A stretch of DNA of 59,825 nucleotides from JBDSZL01 sp039925145. GTDB taxonomy: Bacteria; Acidobacteriota; Vicinamibacteria; Vicinamibacterales; SCN-69-37. The first letter of the stretch is position 1. The number at the start of each line of letters is the position of its first letter. Location of the stretch: contig JBDSZL010000049.1 in NCBI GenBank assembly GCA_039925145.1, forward strand, positions 1 to 59,825, in the 5' to 3' direction. A program made the position numbers and the translations under genes. The notes below the pieces were generated by a model that did no database searches, was not told where the DNA came from, and saw only the letters and a list, made by a program, of their open reading frames with translations. This document shows positions 59,266 to 59,825 of this stretch, in pieces.

Positions 59266-59825
59266 ACGATCGCCCACTGGTAGTGGCCGCGGAGGTTGAG
59301 GCGATTGTCGCGCCTGCCGTCGCGGTGTCAGGGACCGTGCGGGTCCAGGATCCATGTCCGGCGCTCGACCGTCCCTTGCTGCTCGCGGCCGCTGCCATGC
59401 GGACGGCGTCCGAGCCTGTCGACGTCATCGCCGCGGTCCGCGCCATGTATCGGCGAGTGGGGATAGACCCGACGAAGACACGGCCCTCGTCGGAAGCACT
59501 GCTCCGACGTGTACGCAAGGGCGGGGATCTGCCCCGTGTGAACTCGCTCGTCGACGTGATCAACTGGTGCTCCCTCGAGTCGCAATTGCCGTTTGGGCTC
59601 TACGACCTGGCGCAACTGCACGGTACCGTCACGCTGCGCCTGGGCGCCGCCGGCGAACAGTACGCCGGCATAAGAAAGGATGTGGTCCATCTGGCGGGCC
59701 GCCTGACGCTGGCCGACGCACTCGGCGCGTTCGGTAATCCGACCTCCGACTCTGCGCGGACGATGGTGACCACGGCGACCACCGATGCCCTCGTTGTGAT
59801 CTTCGCCCCAAGTGCTGTTGACGCT
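59262..59825 (+). CDS. B3/B4 tRNA-binding-domain protein (partial, runs off the window)
   Basis: At least 188 residues are seen, starting from a GTG that overlaps the acyltransferase stop. The segment DLPRVNSLVDVINWCSLESQ followed by LPFGLYDL, then GIRKDVVHLAGRLTLAD and FGNPTSDSARTMVT, match the B3/B4 domain found alone in YdeI/PheT-related proteins. Such free-standing domains may edit or deacylate charged tRNA. The frame remains open to the last base. Confidence 0.78.
   Translation, partial: MNDRPLVVAAEVEAIVAPAVAVSGTVRVQDPCPALDRPLLLAAAAMRTASEPVDVIAAVRAMYRRVGIDPTKTRPSSEALLRRVRKGGDLPRVNSLVDVINWCSLESQLPFGLYDLAQLHGTVTLRLGAAGEQYAGIRKDVVHLAGRLTLADALGAFGNPTSDSARTMVTTATTDALVVIFAPSAVDA

Overview
The window is a GC-rich bacterial chromosome segment. 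It looks like an Acidobacteriota genome, most likely class Vicinamibacteria. That is an inference from three things: secreted PQQ-propeller and DUF1080 proteins with Gly/Arg-rich linkers, lipopolysaccharide (LPS) heptose genes, and a dense set of housekeeping genes with frequent GTG starts and ATGA/GTGA overlaps. No complete mobile element, CRISPR array or rRNA is visible.

Layout. (1) 1-8.5 kb: an accessory cluster on the + strand of mostly secreted proteins, namely a diheme cytochrome c, two PQQ-type beta-propellers, two DUF1080 (3-keto-glycoside hydrolase/lyase family) proteins, a small LTPEQ-motif protein and a TIM-barrel sugar isomerase/epimerase. It reads as periplasmic sugar oxidation followed by keto-glycoside processing. 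(2) 8.5-11 kb: a broken and an intact VOC (glyoxalase-fold) gene, a secreted metallo-beta-lactamase-fold protein, then tRNA-Asp and tRNA-Val preceded by two orphan copies of the tRNA-Asp 3' end. (3) 11-23.7 kb: holB-pdxA, gmd, a large membrane spermidine-synthase-like protein, thiG, a WbdD-like methyltransferase, smpB, an aminotransferase plus RmlD-like reductase, and a convergent GT4-thiS pair. (4) 23.7-36.5 kb: a complex I operon nuoA-B-C-(gmhA)-D-E-F-H-J-K-L-M-N that lacks nuoG and nuoI and carries a phosphoheptose isomerase gene. (5) 36.5-39.1 kb: a small unknown gene, cspA with a notable leader, and purH. (6) 39.3-46 kb: an ArnT-like glycosyltransferase facing a minus-strand LPS operon (trm112-like, GT9 heptosyltransferase, O-antigen ligase, heptose-7-phosphate kinase, GT-C transferase). 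(7) 46-59.8 kb: a housekeeping run of TPR protein, LolB-like lipoprotein, ispE, tRNA-Gln, prs, rplY, pth, rpsF-rpsR-rplI, dnaB, alr, radA, PIN-TRAM protein, plsC-like acyltransferase and a B3/B4-domain gene cut by the window end.

How the parts connect. GmhA, the heptose kinase and the heptosyltransferase belong to one ADP-heptose/LPS-core pathway but lie in two operons 17 kb apart. Gmd, the aminotransferase, the reductase, the WbdD-like methyltransferase and the O-antigen ligase suggest O-antigen assembly.

The most interesting non-coding signal is the cspA leader. A consensus sigma-70 promoter is followed within about 30 nt by a complete intrinsic terminator, all upstream of the cspA start codon. 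A second theme is a set of -10-like boxes 6-9 bp before start codons, which suggests leaderless mRNAs.
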